A stretch of 64,000 nt of DNA, from the NCBI GenBank assembly GCA_964552015.1, contig CAZKFR010000001.1:62001-126000 (forward strand), in the 5' to 3' direction. Shown piece by piece: positions 1-8,729 of this stretch. Position 1 is the stretch's first letter; every line of letters starts with the position of its first letter. The notes under the pieces are model-generated. The model worked only from the letters and a program-made list of their open reading frames with translations. It did not search any database and was not told the DNA's origin. Both the position numbers and the translations under genes were made by a program. Origin of the DNA: Rhodocaloribacter sp964552015 (GTDB lineage Bacteria; Bacteroidota; Rhodothermia; Rhodothermales; ISCAR-4553).

Positions 1-173
1 GAATGATGGTCCACTTATGGGTCGACATAGGCAGGTGTACAACATGGGTGCGGGGGGGGCCGCTGGCTGGTGGAGGGTGCTCCTCGGAAAAACAAGGGCA
101 CCGACCGGGAAACACCCGGTGGGTACGTTGGATATAGAGGCAGAGAACCGTTCGACCTCAACGTTCCCGGCGC

Positions 174-1928
174 ATGAACATCTCGCGATACATCGGTCTG
201 GGGCTCCTGGCCATTTTGTTCTTGTTCAAAGGACACATAGATCCCTATCCGAAGGACCTGTTCCGCTCTCCGCTGAAGATTCCGCTTCGTCTTTCCGGCA
301 ACTTTGCCGAGATGCGGTCCAACCACTTCCATGCGGGGCTGGATATCAAGACGAACGGGCGGGAGGGGTACCGTGTGTACGCGGCCGCAGACGGCTGGGT
401 CTCGCGCATCTTCGTGTCGCCGGGTGGCTACGGGCATGCCCTCTACATCAATCATCCGAGCGGGCACACGACGGTCTATGCCCACCTGAGCAGGTTCAAC
501 GACGCTATCACGGCGTACGTTCGAGAGCAGCAGTATCAGCAGCAGCGTTTTCGGGTCGACCTCTACCCCGAGGCGGGACGCTTTCGTGTGCACCAGGGGG
601 AGGTAATTGGCTATACCGGCAATTCGGGTAGTTCCGGAGGGCCGCATCTGCATTTCGAGATCCGTGATGCGGCCACGCAGGAGCCGCTCAACCCGTTGCT
701 CTTCGGTATCCCGGTCGAAGATACGGTGCCGCCGCGGATCTACCGCATCAAGGTCTATGCGCTCGAGCCAGACGGTTACGCCCGCATCGAGATGACGGAT
801 GGACAGGTCCGTGAGGTGACGGCGGGACAATCGGCGACGCTGGAAGTGGTCGGAGCCGGGCGAGCCTATCAACTCGGCGGGGTGCGCCGTCTGGCGGGGT
901 ACGGGCGCCTCGGCTTCGCCATCCAGACGCACGACTACCACGACGGTTCGAACAGCCGACTGGGGCCGTATCGCATCCGGCTGGAAGCCGACGGCAGGAC
1001 GCTCTTCGTGACGGAGATGGAGCGCTTCTCGTTCGACGAGACGCGCTATATCAATGCACACGTCGATTATGCCGAGCGTCAGCGCAACCGGCGGTGGTTC
1101 CAGCGCAGCTTCCGCCTGCCGGGCAACCGCCTCACCTCGATCTACCGCGCCCCCCGGAACGGGATCCTCACGGTCGAGCCCGGTGCGACCCACCGGCTGC
1201 TTTACACGGTGGAGGACGCCGCCGGCCATGCCGTGCAGCTGGGCTTCGCGGTGACGGGCATGACGGCCCGGCCCGCCGAGTTGACGGTGCGGGAGCCCGC
1301 CGCCTTCACGTTGCCCTTTAACCGGCCGGCCACGTTCGAGCGTGACGGCCTGATGGCCGCCTTCCCCGCGCATACGGTGTATGAGGACGTCCCCCTGGCC
1401 TTCCGGGTGCTCCCCGCCCTGCCGGGCGCCTTTTCCGACCGGTATGTCCTCCATGACGAAGCGACCCCCGTGCACGAGCGCTACCGGCTCTCGCTCCGTG
1501 CCGACCGGCTCCCGGCACGACTGCGCCCCAAAGCCCTGATCGCGCGGGTCGATGAGGAGGGGAAATGGGCTTCGGAAGGTGGAACGTACCGGAACGGTTT
1601 CGTCACGACCCGCACACGCACCTTCGGCACGTTCTTCGTCGCCGTCGACACGCTGGCGCCCGACATCACGCCGCTGAACATCCACGATGGAAAGGATCTG
1701 CGGGGGAGCGACCGGATCCGCCTGCGCATCCGGGACGATCTGGCCGGCATCGACAGCTATGCGGGGTATGTGGACGGCCGGTGGGTGCTCTTCGCCTACG
1801 ACCCCAAGCGCGACCTGATCGAATACGAGTTCGACGACCGCGTTCCGCCGGGGCCGCATACGCTCTCGGTCGTGGTCACGGATCAGGCAGGCAACACCCG
1901 GCGCTATGAAGCCCGGTTCATTCGGTGA
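174..1928 (+). CDS. M23 family metallopeptidase (LytM-type), membrane-anchored
   Basis: This 584-residue protein looks like a zinc peptidase that cuts peptidoglycan cross-links, or a non-catalytic activator of amidases. The N-terminus has a hydrophobic anchor or uncleaved signal (residues about 6-18). The LytM core follows directly: HFHAGLDI gives H53 and D57, and HLHFE gives H158 and H160, so all four expected zinc ligands are present and catalysis is plausible. The remaining ~400 residues are beta-rich and end with an Ig-like segment; they resemble the C-terminal extension of Bacteroidota M23 proteins. Start chosen at the ATG that places the hydrophobic segment at the N-terminus. The stop lies inside the upstream part of the recQ reading frame, so the two genes are probably cotranscribed. 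Confidence 0.85.
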   Translation: MNISRYIGLGLLAILFLFKGHIDPYPKDLFRSPLKIPLRLSGNFAEMRSNHFHAGLDIKTNGREGYRVYAAADGWVSRIFVSPGGYGHALYINHPSGHTTVYAHLSRFNDAITAYVREQQYQQQRFRVDLYPEAGRFRVHQGEVIGYTGNSGSSGGPHLHFEIRDAATQEPLNPLLFGIPVEDTVPPRIYRIKVYALEPDGYARIEMTDGQVREVTAGQSATLEVVGAGRAYQLGGVRRLAGYGRLGFAIQTHDYHDGSNSRLGPYRIRLEADGRTLFVTEMERFSFDETRYINAHVDYAERQRNRRWFQRSFRLPGNRLTSIYRAPRNGILTVEPGATHRLLYTVEDAAGHAVQLGFAVTGMTARPAELTVREPAAFTLPFNRPATFERDGLMAAFPAHTVYEDVPLAFRVLPALPGAFSDRYVLHDEATPVHERYRLSLRADRLPARLRPKALIARVDEEGKWASEGGTYRNGFVTTRTRTFGTFFVAVDTLAPDITPLNIHDGKDLRGSDRIRLRIRDDLAGIDSYAGYVDGRWVLFAYDPKRDLIEYEFDDRVPPGPHTLSVVVTDQAGNTRRYEARFIR

Positions 1929-3960
1929 GGAGCGAGCCGGCAGCGGGGTCGTCATGGCAGGCGTCGAGGGAACGGCAGGGAAGACGTCCGGCGTGCTGGC
2001 GCAGGCCCGCGAGGTGCTCCGTACCTACTGGGGCTATCCGTCCTTCCGGACGGGACAGGAGGAGGTCGTGGCGGCGGTGCTCTCCGGGCGGGACGTGCTC
2101 GGGGTGCTGCCCACCGGGGGGGGTAAGTCGATCTGTTACCAGGTGCCGGCGCTGGTGCGGGAGGGGATGACGCTGGTCGTCTCGCCGCTCATCTCGCTCA
2201 TGCAGGATCAGGTGGCGTCGCTCCAGGCCCGGGGCATTCCTGCTGCGTTCATCAACAGCACCCTCTCGGCGCGGGAGATCGAACAGCGATGGAACGACGC
2301 CGAGTTCGGGCGCTATCGCCTGCTCTACGTAGCGCCGGAGCGGTTGCACTCGGATCTGCTCGTGGCGCGAGCCGAGCGGTTTCAGGTCGCTTTGCTGGCC
2401 GTGGATGAGGCGCATTGTATCAGCGAGTGGGGGGCCCATTTCCGGCCGGCCTACCAGCAGATTGCGGAGGCGCATGCACGGCTCGGGAGTCCGCCGGTAG
2501 TGGCCCTTACGGCCACGGCCACGCCGCAGGTACGGCGCGACATCATCGAGCACCTCCACCTGCGCGACCCGGTCGTCATCGTGCGGGGGTTCGACCGGCC
2601 GAACATCATCTGGAGCATTTTTCGTACGGAGAACAAACGGGAGAAGGTGCGGGATGTGGTACGCAACGTGCCGGGTTCGGGCATCCTCTATGCCGCCACG
2701 CGCCGGGCGGTGGAGCACTGGGCGCGCTGGCTCGAGGAGCAGGGGGTGACGGCGGCGGCCTACCACGGCGGCCTCGAGCCGGAGACGCGGCGCACGGTGC
2801 AGGACGGGTGGCTCCGGGGCGACATCCGCGTCGTCGTGGCCACGAATGCTTTCGGCATGGGGATCGACAAGGCGGATGTCCGGTTCGTCGTCCATGTGGA
2901 CGTGCCGGCTTCGCTCGAGGGCTACTATCAGGAGGCCGGACGCGCCGGACGTGACGGCCGCCGTGCCTATGCGGTCCTGCTCTACCATCCCGCCGACGCC
3001 GAGACGCAACGGGCGCTGATCGAGGAAGCCCATCCGAGCGCTGCCGAGGTGCGGGCCGTCTACGATGCGGCGTGTAACCTGGCCCGCATCCCCGTGGCCG
3101 TGCAGCCGGAAGCGCCGGTGGCGCTGGACTTCGACGCCCTGGCCCGGCTGTGCGGCCTGGGGAAAGCCAAGGTGCGGCAGGCTGTCGAGTTGCTGGCACG
3201 GCAGGGCACGTGGGTGCCGCTGCCGCCTCGCCGCCATCACGGGCTGATCCGGTTTCTCCAGCCGGCGGAAGCGCTTCGCACGTACGCCACCGGGCGGGCC
3301 AACCGGGCGCTCGCCACCTTCGTCGAGCATCTGCTTCGCTCGGTTCATGCGGATGCCTTCACGACGTGGTGGGAGATCGACGTGCGTCGGCTCGCCCGGC
3401 GGACGGGGCTCCCGCGTGAGCGCCTGCTGCGCGGGCTCGACTTCCTGGCCGAGCGTGGCCTGCTGGCCTGGCAGCCCCCGGGCCAGGCGCTTCAGGTCGT
3501 GTTCACCGAGCCCCGTTCGGCCCGCCTGCCCGTGGACGACCGCGCCGTGCGCCGGGCACGCCGGCGGGCCGAAATCCGACTGGCCGACATGCTGCGCTAT
3601 GCCCGCTCGGTCACCTGCCGACGCCAGTTCTTGCTGGCCTACTTCGGCGAAACGGCACCCGACCGGTGCGGTGCCTGCGATGTCTGCCTGGGGCGGCACG
3701 CTCCGGTCGTCATCACGCCCGAGGACGAACCGGTCATGCGGCGTATCCTCGGTCAGGTTGCCCGCGACGTGCCCCGCGTCCGGTGGTTCGACGAAGACCC
3801 CCCGCCCGAGCACCGCCTCGACAGCCTTGTCGACTGGCTCGTGCAGGAGGGTTATCTGGACCCGGTCGATCCGCTCGATGAGCGGTTTCGCCTTACGGAG
3901 AAAGGGCAGACCTTCCTGGACCAGTGGCAGCCCCGTACCTGGAAAGACGGACCCGCTTGA
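1906..3960 (+). CDS. recQ: RecQ family ATP-dependent DNA helicase
   Basis: This is a 3'-5' superfamily 2 DNA helicase for recombination and fork repair. Seen directly: Walker A PTGGGKS (residues 69-75), the DEAH box at 167-170 followed by CISEWG, the ALTATAT motif III, FDRPNI, and motif VI with YYQEAGRAGRDG. A RecQ-Ct zinc site is present as C571 plus C588, C591 and C594. No HRDC domain is recognisable, so this is a short RecQ. The ATG at 1906 overlaps the M23 stop by 23 nt; an in-frame ATG at 1954 is an alternative that would remove the first 16 residues, which are not conserved in appearance. Translational coupling to the upstream peptidase gene is likely. Confidence 0.93.
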   Translation: MKPGSFGEERAGSGVVMAGVEGTAGKTSGVLAQAREVLRTYWGYPSFRTGQEEVVAAVLSGRDVLGVLPTGGGKSICYQVPALVREGMTLVVSPLISLMQDQVASLQARGIPAAFINSTLSAREIEQRWNDAEFGRYRLLYVAPERLHSDLLVARAERFQVALLAVDEAHCISEWGAHFRPAYQQIAEAHARLGSPPVVALTATATPQVRRDIIEHLHLRDPVVIVRGFDRPNIIWSIFRTENKREKVRDVVRNVPGSGILYAATRRAVEHWARWLEEQGVTAAAYHGGLEPETRRTVQDGWLRGDIRVVVATNAFGMGIDKADVRFVVHVDVPASLEGYYQEAGRAGRDGRRAYAVLLYHPADAETQRALIEEAHPSAAEVRAVYDAACNLARIPVAVQPEAPVALDFDALARLCGLGKAKVRQAVELLARQGTWVPLPPRRHHGLIRFLQPAEALRTYATGRANRALATFVEHLLRSVHADAFTTWWEIDVRRLARRTGLPRERLLRGLDFLAERGLLAWQPPGQALQVVFTEPRSARLPVDDRAVRRARRRAEIRLADMLRYARSVTCRRQFLLAYFGETAPDRCGACDVCLGRHAPVVITPEDEPVMRRILGQVARDVPRVRWFDEDPPPEHRLDSLVDWLVQEGYLDPVDPLDERFRLTEKGQTFLDQWQPRTWKDGPA

Positions 3961-4019
3961 AAGCCTGCCGGAGATGTGCGATCTTGCTGAAACACAGGAA
4001 CTTCGCAGGGGCGGATTGC

Positions 4020-4433
4020 ATGGCGTACGTCATTCGTCGTGTCGACTATTTTTACACGACCGTGCGGGATCAGCCGGGGGAGGCCTACCGGCTCCTCTCC
4101 ACACTGGCGGATCTGGGGGTCAATCTGATGGCCTTCGCGGCCGTGCCCGTCGGACCGATGCATACCCAACTGACGATTTTCCCGGACGATGCGGCGCGGC
4201 TGGTACAGACGGCCCGGGATGCCGGTCTGCGGCTCGACGGTCCTCATCCGGCGCTGCTCGTGCAGGGCGATGACCGGCTGGGGGCGCTGGCCGACGTGCA
4301 CGCCCGCCTCTATGAGGCCGGCGTCAATGTGTATGCCTCCAGCGGTGTGGCGGACGGGCGGGGCAGTTTCGGATACGTGATTTACGTACGTCCCGAAGAA
4401 TACGAACGGGCCGTGGCTTCGCTGGGCGTCTGA
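4020..4433 (+). CDS. Small ACT-domain-like protein
   Basis: A 137-residue protein with two repeats resembling the ACT fold: residues 1-70 (VDYFYTTVRDQPGEAYRLLS, then LADLGVNLMAFAAVP) and 71-137 (a matching pattern around LADVHARLYEAGVNVYASSG). ACT domains bind amino acids and regulate enzymes; a free-standing pair without a catalytic domain suggests a regulatory role, but no ligand can be assigned. The start is ATG 4020, because the open frame upstream of it overlaps recQ and is not protein-like. It follows recQ by 59 nt and faces the DUF4296 gene 8 nt away, so it ends the plus-strand unit. Confidence 0.6.
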   Translation: MAYVIRRVDYFYTTVRDQPGEAYRLLSTLADLGVNLMAFAAVPVGPMHTQLTIFPDDAARLVQTARDAGLRLDGPHPALLVQGDDRLGALADVHARLYEAGVNVYASSGVADGRGSFGYVIYVRPEEYERAVASLGV

Positions 4434-4441
4434 TGGGGGCG

Positions 4442-4762
4442 TCAGAAGGCCTGACGTTCTTCGTTCAGCCGGTTGAGCACCTTCGTGTAGAGTTCGACGT
4501 AGGCGTCGGGGTGCTCGGTGTAATAGTGGAGGGCGGCTTCATAGTCTGCCGGTGTCAGGCCATGATGGGCCAGCACCGAGTCTCGGGGCACGGGCGGCAG
4601 GTCCGGGTACAGGTTGGCCCGTGCCGTGGCCAGGTGCAGGTCGATGAGCACCTCGACGAGGAGGCTGTCCTGCACGGGCGGCGTCTCGGGCGAGAGGGAC
4701 GAGCAGGCCGGGGCAGCCAGCACTACCGTGGCGGCGAACACCAGCAGGCCGGCGCGCATCAT
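4442..4762 (-). CDS. DUF4296 domain lipoprotein
   Basis: A 106-residue protein with an N-terminal hydrophobic signal ending at a Cys (VLAAPAC), which is a weak lipobox. The mature part reads LLVEVLIDLHLATARANLY, the typical start of DUF4296, a small family found in Bacteroidota and relatives and of unknown function. Its ATG overlaps the stop of the DUF4837 gene (ATGA), so the two are translationally coupled. They follow trpA on the same strand and may be read through from the trp operon, although that is inference. Confidence 0.7.
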   Translation of the reverse strand: MMRAGLLVFAATVVLAAPACSSLSPETPPVQDSLLVEVLIDLHLATARANLYPDLPPVPRDSVLAHHGLTPADYEAALHYYTEHPDAYVELYTKVLNRLNEERQAF

Positions 4763-5907
4763 GGGGTGGCCGGGGCTTGCTCGGCCGCCGCCTCCACCTC
4801 CTCGCGGGTGCGGAACGTGTAGGCGATCACTTCGAGCTGCCGGAGAAACTCCCGCTTGTCGAATCCGGGGGCAAAGACCATCCCGTCGATCATGTAGAGT
4901 CGCCCCTGCGTCTGGTCATAGAAGGCGTAGTTCAGGAAGGGCCCTCCCATGCCGTAGGGGACGACGTTGCCGTTCTCGTCTTCGCCGATCATGTGCCAGA
5001 GGCCTCGCGTCTCGTACCCGAAGCGGTCGAGGAAGTTGATGTTTTCCGTCTCCAGCGGTCGGCGGTAGTCGATGGCTGCATACCCGCCCACGTTGCCCTG
5101 CAGGTAGAGCCGGGCGAGGCTGTCGCGTGTCGCATAGATCCACTCGGGCGTCAGCTTGGAGGGGTCGCCGTTCTCCTCGTAGTAGACGAACAGGCTGCGC
5201 CACGATTCGGAGGAGATGACCCGCCGGAGCCAGACGAAGTTGGTCGTGTCGATGGCGATGAAGTAGTCGTGCTGGACGTTTACGGCGAAGCCGTGCTTCT
5301 GCATGAGCTGTTCCTCGAGATCCCGCTGCCGTCCGCGTTCGAACATGTCGAGGGTCATGCGCTCGCGGGTAATCGTATTGAAGGCGTAGCGCAGATCCTC
5401 ACCGCGTTCGTGAATCGTACGGACCAGGTCTTCGGGCGTGGCGGCGGTGAGGTAGACGACGAGCTGGTGCCGCCGCCAGAGGTCACGGCGCGGGATGACG
5501 GCGCTCTGTCCGTTCTCGATGGCCCGGGCGGCCTCCTCGTCCAGCCGGCTGCGCAGGAAACGGCCCACGCCGGTCGTGTCGCTCAGCGGGGCGACGAAGA
5601 GGACGTTTTTCTTCTTGCGTACCGTGTCGAATACCCGTTCGGACGAGAGCGGCGTCACCTCCAGCTGGAAGAGCCGCTCGGGAGCCGGCAGGGTGCCGAT
5701 CCACTGGCCCAGTTCTTCCTGAAGCGCCTCACCGACGGCTCCTTTCCAGTGCGTCGAGTCGATCACGACGGTGATGACGCCTTCCGGGCCCGTCGCCGAG
5801 GGTTTGTTGATGAGCGTCTCACAGCCGGAGAGGCCGATGTACGTGACCAGGAGCGCGGCGAGAAGGGCGAAACGAGAAACCGTGTGCATCAGCGAGGTAG
5901 GGGGCAT
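4759..5907 (-). CDS. DUF4837 family lipoprotein
   Basis: A lipoprotein of about 380 residues with a signal ending in LSGC, a good lipobox, so it should be anchored in the envelope. The mature protein begins KPSATGPEGVITVVIDS and contains WKGAVGEALQEELGQ, matching DUF4837, a Bacteroidota/Rhodothermota family without known function. Start: the frame is open to a GTG at 5961, but that would overlap trpA and add a non-signal stretch; ATG 5907 or ATG 5889 gives a proper lipoprotein signal. The gene follows trpA by 46 nt and overlaps the DUF4296 gene by 4 nt. Confidence 0.75.
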   Translation of the reverse strand: MPPTSLMHTVSRFALLAALLVTYIGLSGCETLINKPSATGPEGVITVVIDSTHWKGAVGEALQEELGQWIGTLPAPERLFQLEVTPLSSERVFDTVRKKKNVLFVAPLSDTTGVGRFLRSRLDEEAARAIENGQSAVIPRRDLWRRHQLVVYLTAATPEDLVRTIHERGEDLRYAFNTITRERMTLDMFERGRQRDLEEQLMQKHGFAVNVQHDYFIAIDTTNFVWLRRVISSESWRSLFVYYEENGDPSKLTPEWIYATRDSLARLYLQGNVGGYAAIDYRRPLETENINFLDRFGYETRGLWHMIGEDENGNVVPYGMGGPFLNYAFYDQTQGRLYMIDGMVFAPGFDKREFLRQLEVIAYTFRTREEVEAAAEQAPATP

Positions 5908-5953
5908 CGTCCAGGGAGATCGGTGGGTACGAGGGTGGCGTGCTGTCGTGGCG

Positions 5954-6814
5954 TTAGACACGGGAAAGGGTTCCGGGTTGCCCGTCGCGATGGGCTTCTG
6001 ATAGGTGCCCCCCCCCTCTGAGTTCCCGAACGAAGGTGCGGACGGCCTCGAGCCGGGCCTTGTCGTCGAGATCGGGGTCGTCCCAGAGCCGTTCGACGAG
6101 CGTGATGAGGGCGGAGCCGACGATGAAGCCGTCGGTATGCCGGGTCAGGCGGACGGCGTCCTCATGCGTGCGGATGCCGAAGCCGACGAGCAGCGGATTG
6201 TTACGTACGAGGCGGCGGGCGCGTTCGAGGTAGGCGGCCACGGCGTCCCGTTCACCGAGGCCGGTACCCGTCAGCCCGGTGATGGAGACGGCATAAACGA
6301 AGCCGGTCGTGATCCGGTCGATGGCCTCGATGCGTTCGTCCGGGGTGTTCGGTGCGATGAGGTGGATCAGGTCGAGGCCGGCGTCGGCGGCCTCGTGGGC
6401 GACGAGGCCCCGTTCTTCCGGGGGCAGGTCGGGCAGGATGAGGCCATCCACACCGGCCTCGGCGGCACGGCTGCAAAACGCACGGACGCCGTAGCGGTAG
6501 ACGGGGTTGATGTATCCCATCAGGAGCAGGGGTGTCTCGCTCGCGGCGCGGAAGGCGGCGGCCGTCGCCAGGGTCGCGTCCAGCGTGATGCCGTTGCGGA
6601 GCGCGCACTCGCTGGCCCGCTGGATCGGCAGGCCCTCGGCCAGCGGGTCGCTGAAGGGCATGCCGAGTTCGATGAAGTCGGCGCCGGCTTCGTCGAGGGT
6701 GCGCAGGATCGGCAGCGTGGCCTCGGGCTCCGGAAAGCCGCTCGTGAGGAAAAGGCCCAGCGCCTTTTCGTTGCGCGTGCGGAGGTGGGCCAGGGTGTCG
6801 TGGAGGCGGGACAT
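5954..6814 (-). CDS. trpA: Tryptophan synthase alpha chain
   Basis: TrpA (286 residues) cleaves indole-3-glycerol phosphate to indole, which is channelled to TrpB. The protein is a TIM barrel with LFLTSGFP, FIELGMPFSDP, LPDLPPEE and SITGLTGTG motifs, and the phosphate-binding GFGI and FIVGSA segments. Numbering coincides with the enterobacterial enzyme: E49 is the conserved catalytic glutamate, but position 60, normally the catalytic Asp of the ADG motif, is Glu here (codon GAG at 6637-6635). The C-terminus carries about 20 extra residues after VRELR. It lies 20 nt downstream of trpB at the distal end of the trp genes. Confidence 0.95.
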   Translation of the reverse strand: MSRLHDTLAHLRTRNEKALGLFLTSGFPEPEATLPILRTLDEAGADFIELGMPFSDPLAEGLPIQRASECALRNGITLDATLATAAAFRAASETPLLLMGYINPVYRYGVRAFCSRAAEAGVDGLILPDLPPEERGLVAHEAADAGLDLIHLIAPNTPDERIEAIDRITTGFVYAVSITGLTGTGLGERDAVAAYLERARRLVRNNPLLVGFGIRTHEDAVRLTRHTDGFIVGSALITLVERLWDDPDLDDKARLEAVRTFVRELRGGGHLSEAHRDGQPGTLSRV

Positions 6815-6834
6815 GGCGTCGTGGAGGCAGGGTG

Positions 6835-8049
6835 TCAGAAGAGGTGTTCGGCGATGGTGCCCATGTCTTTGTCGCCGCGGCCGGAGCAGCCCAGGACGAC
6901 GAGGGCGTCGCGGGGTAGCTCGCGGGCGAGGGCGGGCAGGAGGGCGACGGCGTGGGCCGTCTCGAGCGCCGGGATGATGCCCTCGGTACGGCTCAGCAGC
7001 TTCACGCCTTCGAGGGCCTCGGCGTCGGTGGCGGTGCGGTACTGCACGCGGCCCGTGTCCTTCAGGTAGGCGTGTTCGGGGCCGACACCGGGGTAGTCCA
7101 GCCCTGCCGAGATGGAGTGGGCACAGGCCACCTGGCCTTCCTCGTCCTGCAACAGGTAGCTCATGGCACCGTGGAGGATGCCGGGCCGGCCCCGGGTGAG
7201 CGTGGCGGCGTGGCGGCCGTCGAGGCCCTCGCCGGCGGCTTCCACTCCGTAGAGCCGGACGCCCGCATCGTCGAGGAACGGGTGGAACAGGCCAATGGCG
7301 TTCGAGCCGCCCCCCACACAGGCCACGAGGGCATCCGGCGTCTCCCGGCCCTCCTGCGCACGGAGCTGCCGCCGGGTCTCCTCCCCGATGACCCGCTGGA
7401 AGTCGCGCACCATCATCGGATACGGGTGGGGGCCGACGACCGAGCCGATGATGTAGAACGTGTCGCGGACGTTGGTGACCCAGTCGCGGATGGCTTCGTT
7501 CGTGGCGTCCTTGAGCGTCCGCGTGCCGCTCGTGACCGGCCGCACCTCGGCGCCGAGGAGCTGCATCCGCCGCACGTTGAGCTGTTGCCGGTGCGTGTCC
7601 TCTTCCCCCATGTACACCACGCACTGAAGGCCGAAGCGAGCGCAGACGGTGGCGGTGGCCACGCCGTGTTGCCCGGCGCCGGTCTCGGCGATGATGCGCG
7701 TCTTGCCCATCCGCCGGGCCAGCAGCACCTGCCCGATGGTGTTGTTGATCTTGTGGGCGCCGGTGTGGCAGAGGTCCTCGCGTTTCAGGTAGACGCGCAG
7801 CCCGCCCAGGGCCTCGCTCAGGCGCTCGGCCCGGGTGAGCGGTGTCGGCCGGCCCACGTAGTCGCGCAGTAGGGACCGGTATTCGGCGTCGAAGGCAGGA
7901 TCCTGCCGGGCTTCGGCATAGGCGGCCTTCAGATCCTCGAGCGCCGGGATGAGGATCTCCGGCACATACGTCCCGCCGAACGGCCCGAAATGGCCGGTGT
8001 CGTCGGGCACGAGGGAGGAGGGGGCTGGGGTGAGGGCACGGGCAGGCAT
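6835..8049 (-). CDS. trpB: Tryptophan synthase beta chain
   Basis: TrpB (404 residues) is the PLP enzyme that joins indole and serine to make tryptophan. Seen: FGPFGGTYVPE at the N-terminus, LKREDLCHTGAHKINN with the PLP lysine, AETGAGQHGVATA with the catalytic Glu, the glycine-rich phosphate loop CVGGGSNAIG and the late GCSGRGDKD motif. Length and motifs are those of the standard TrpB1 type that pairs with TrpA. It sits between trpF (27 nt upstream) and trpA (20 nt downstream). Confidence 0.97.
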   Translation of the reverse strand: MPARALTPAPSSLVPDDTGHFGPFGGTYVPEILIPALEDLKAAYAEARQDPAFDAEYRSLLRDYVGRPTPLTRAERLSEALGGLRVYLKREDLCHTGAHKINNTIGQVLLARRMGKTRIIAETGAGQHGVATATVCARFGLQCVVYMGEEDTHRQQLNVRRMQLLGAEVRPVTSGTRTLKDATNEAIRDWVTNVRDTFYIIGSVVGPHPYPMMVRDFQRVIGEETRRQLRAQEGRETPDALVACVGGGSNAIGLFHPFLDDAGVRLYGVEAAGEGLDGRHAATLTRGRPGILHGAMSYLLQDEEGQVACAHSISAGLDYPGVGPEHAYLKDTGRVQYRTATDAEALEGVKLLSRTEGIIPALETAHAVALLPALARELPRDALVVLGCSGRGDKDMGTIAEHLF

Positions 8050-8076
8050 GAGGCGTTATACGTGAAACGTTGAACG

Positions 8077-8721
8077 TTAAGACGTCGAACGGGCGAGGGT
8101 ATCCCACACGTCGAAGAAGGCGGCCAGTTTGTCGAAGTCCTTCCGGCCCGGCTCGGCCTCGACGCCGCTCGCGAGGTCGATGGCAAACGGAGCCACGCGC
8201 GTCACGGCTTCGGAGACGTTCGAGGCGTCGATGCCGCCGGCGAGGAAGACGGAGAAGTCACGCGCCAGTGGGGCGGCGATGTCCCAGTCGAACCGCTCGC
8301 CGGTGCCCCCACGGGCCCGCGGGCTGCGCGTGTCGAGCAGAAAATGGTCGACGTAGGGGGCATAGCGCTCCATCCGGCGGCGTAGGTCGTTCACGGTCGT
8401 GGCCGGTCCGACGTGCAGGGCCTTGATGACGGGGCGTTCGACGGCGGCGCACACCTCGGGCGGCTCCTCGCCGTGAAGCTGCACCAGGGCGAACCCCGTC
8501 GCCTCGGCGGTGCGGTTGATCGTGTCGGCATCCGCGTTCACGAAGACACCCACCGCCCGGGCTCCGTACACCCAGCCGATGATTTCCCGGGCGGTCGCCG
8601 GGTCCACGTAGCGGGGGCTGCCCTCGTGCTGGATGAAGCCGAGGTAATCGGCGCCGGCGGCCGCGCAGTAGCGCGCGTCGGCCAGGTTCGTGATACCGCA
8701 GATCTTGAGTCGCGTCGTCAT
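8077..8721 (-). CDS. trpF: Phosphoribosylanthranilate isomerase
   Basis: TrpF (214 residues) performs the Amadori rearrangement of N-(5-phosphoribosyl)anthranilate. The protein starts MTTRLKICGITNLADA, giving the catalytic Cys in KICG. It contains GVFVN, LVQLHGEE, the catalytic-Asp region FLLDT, FLAGGID, and the phosphate-binding IDLASGVE ending in GRKD. It is separate from trpC, unlike the fused enterobacterial form, with 8 nt between the genes. Confidence 0.95.
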   Translation of the reverse strand: MTTRLKICGITNLADARYCAAAGADYLGFIQHEGSPRYVDPATAREIIGWVYGARAVGVFVNADADTINRTAEATGFALVQLHGEEPPEVCAAVERPVIKALHVGPATTVNDLRRRMERYAPYVDHFLLDTRSPRARGGTGERFDWDIAAPLARDFSVFLAGGIDASNVSEAVTRVAPFAIDLASGVEAEPGRKDFDKLAAFFDVWDTLARSTS

Positions 8722-8729
8722 GAAGCAGG

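Noticed and set aside
104..120. ACCGGG/CCCGGT hairpin before the M23 gene
   Set aside because: A 6-bp stem without a T-run; too weak to call a terminator.
15..1955. 646-codon minus-strand frame opposite the M23 gene
   Set aside because: Composition is typical of an antisense shadow and the M23 frame is fully supported by motifs.
6000..6020. Run of seven C near the end of trpA as a possible frameshift
   Set aside because: The trpA frame stays open for only about 20 more codons and ends normally. The tail could be real; no evidence for an error was found.
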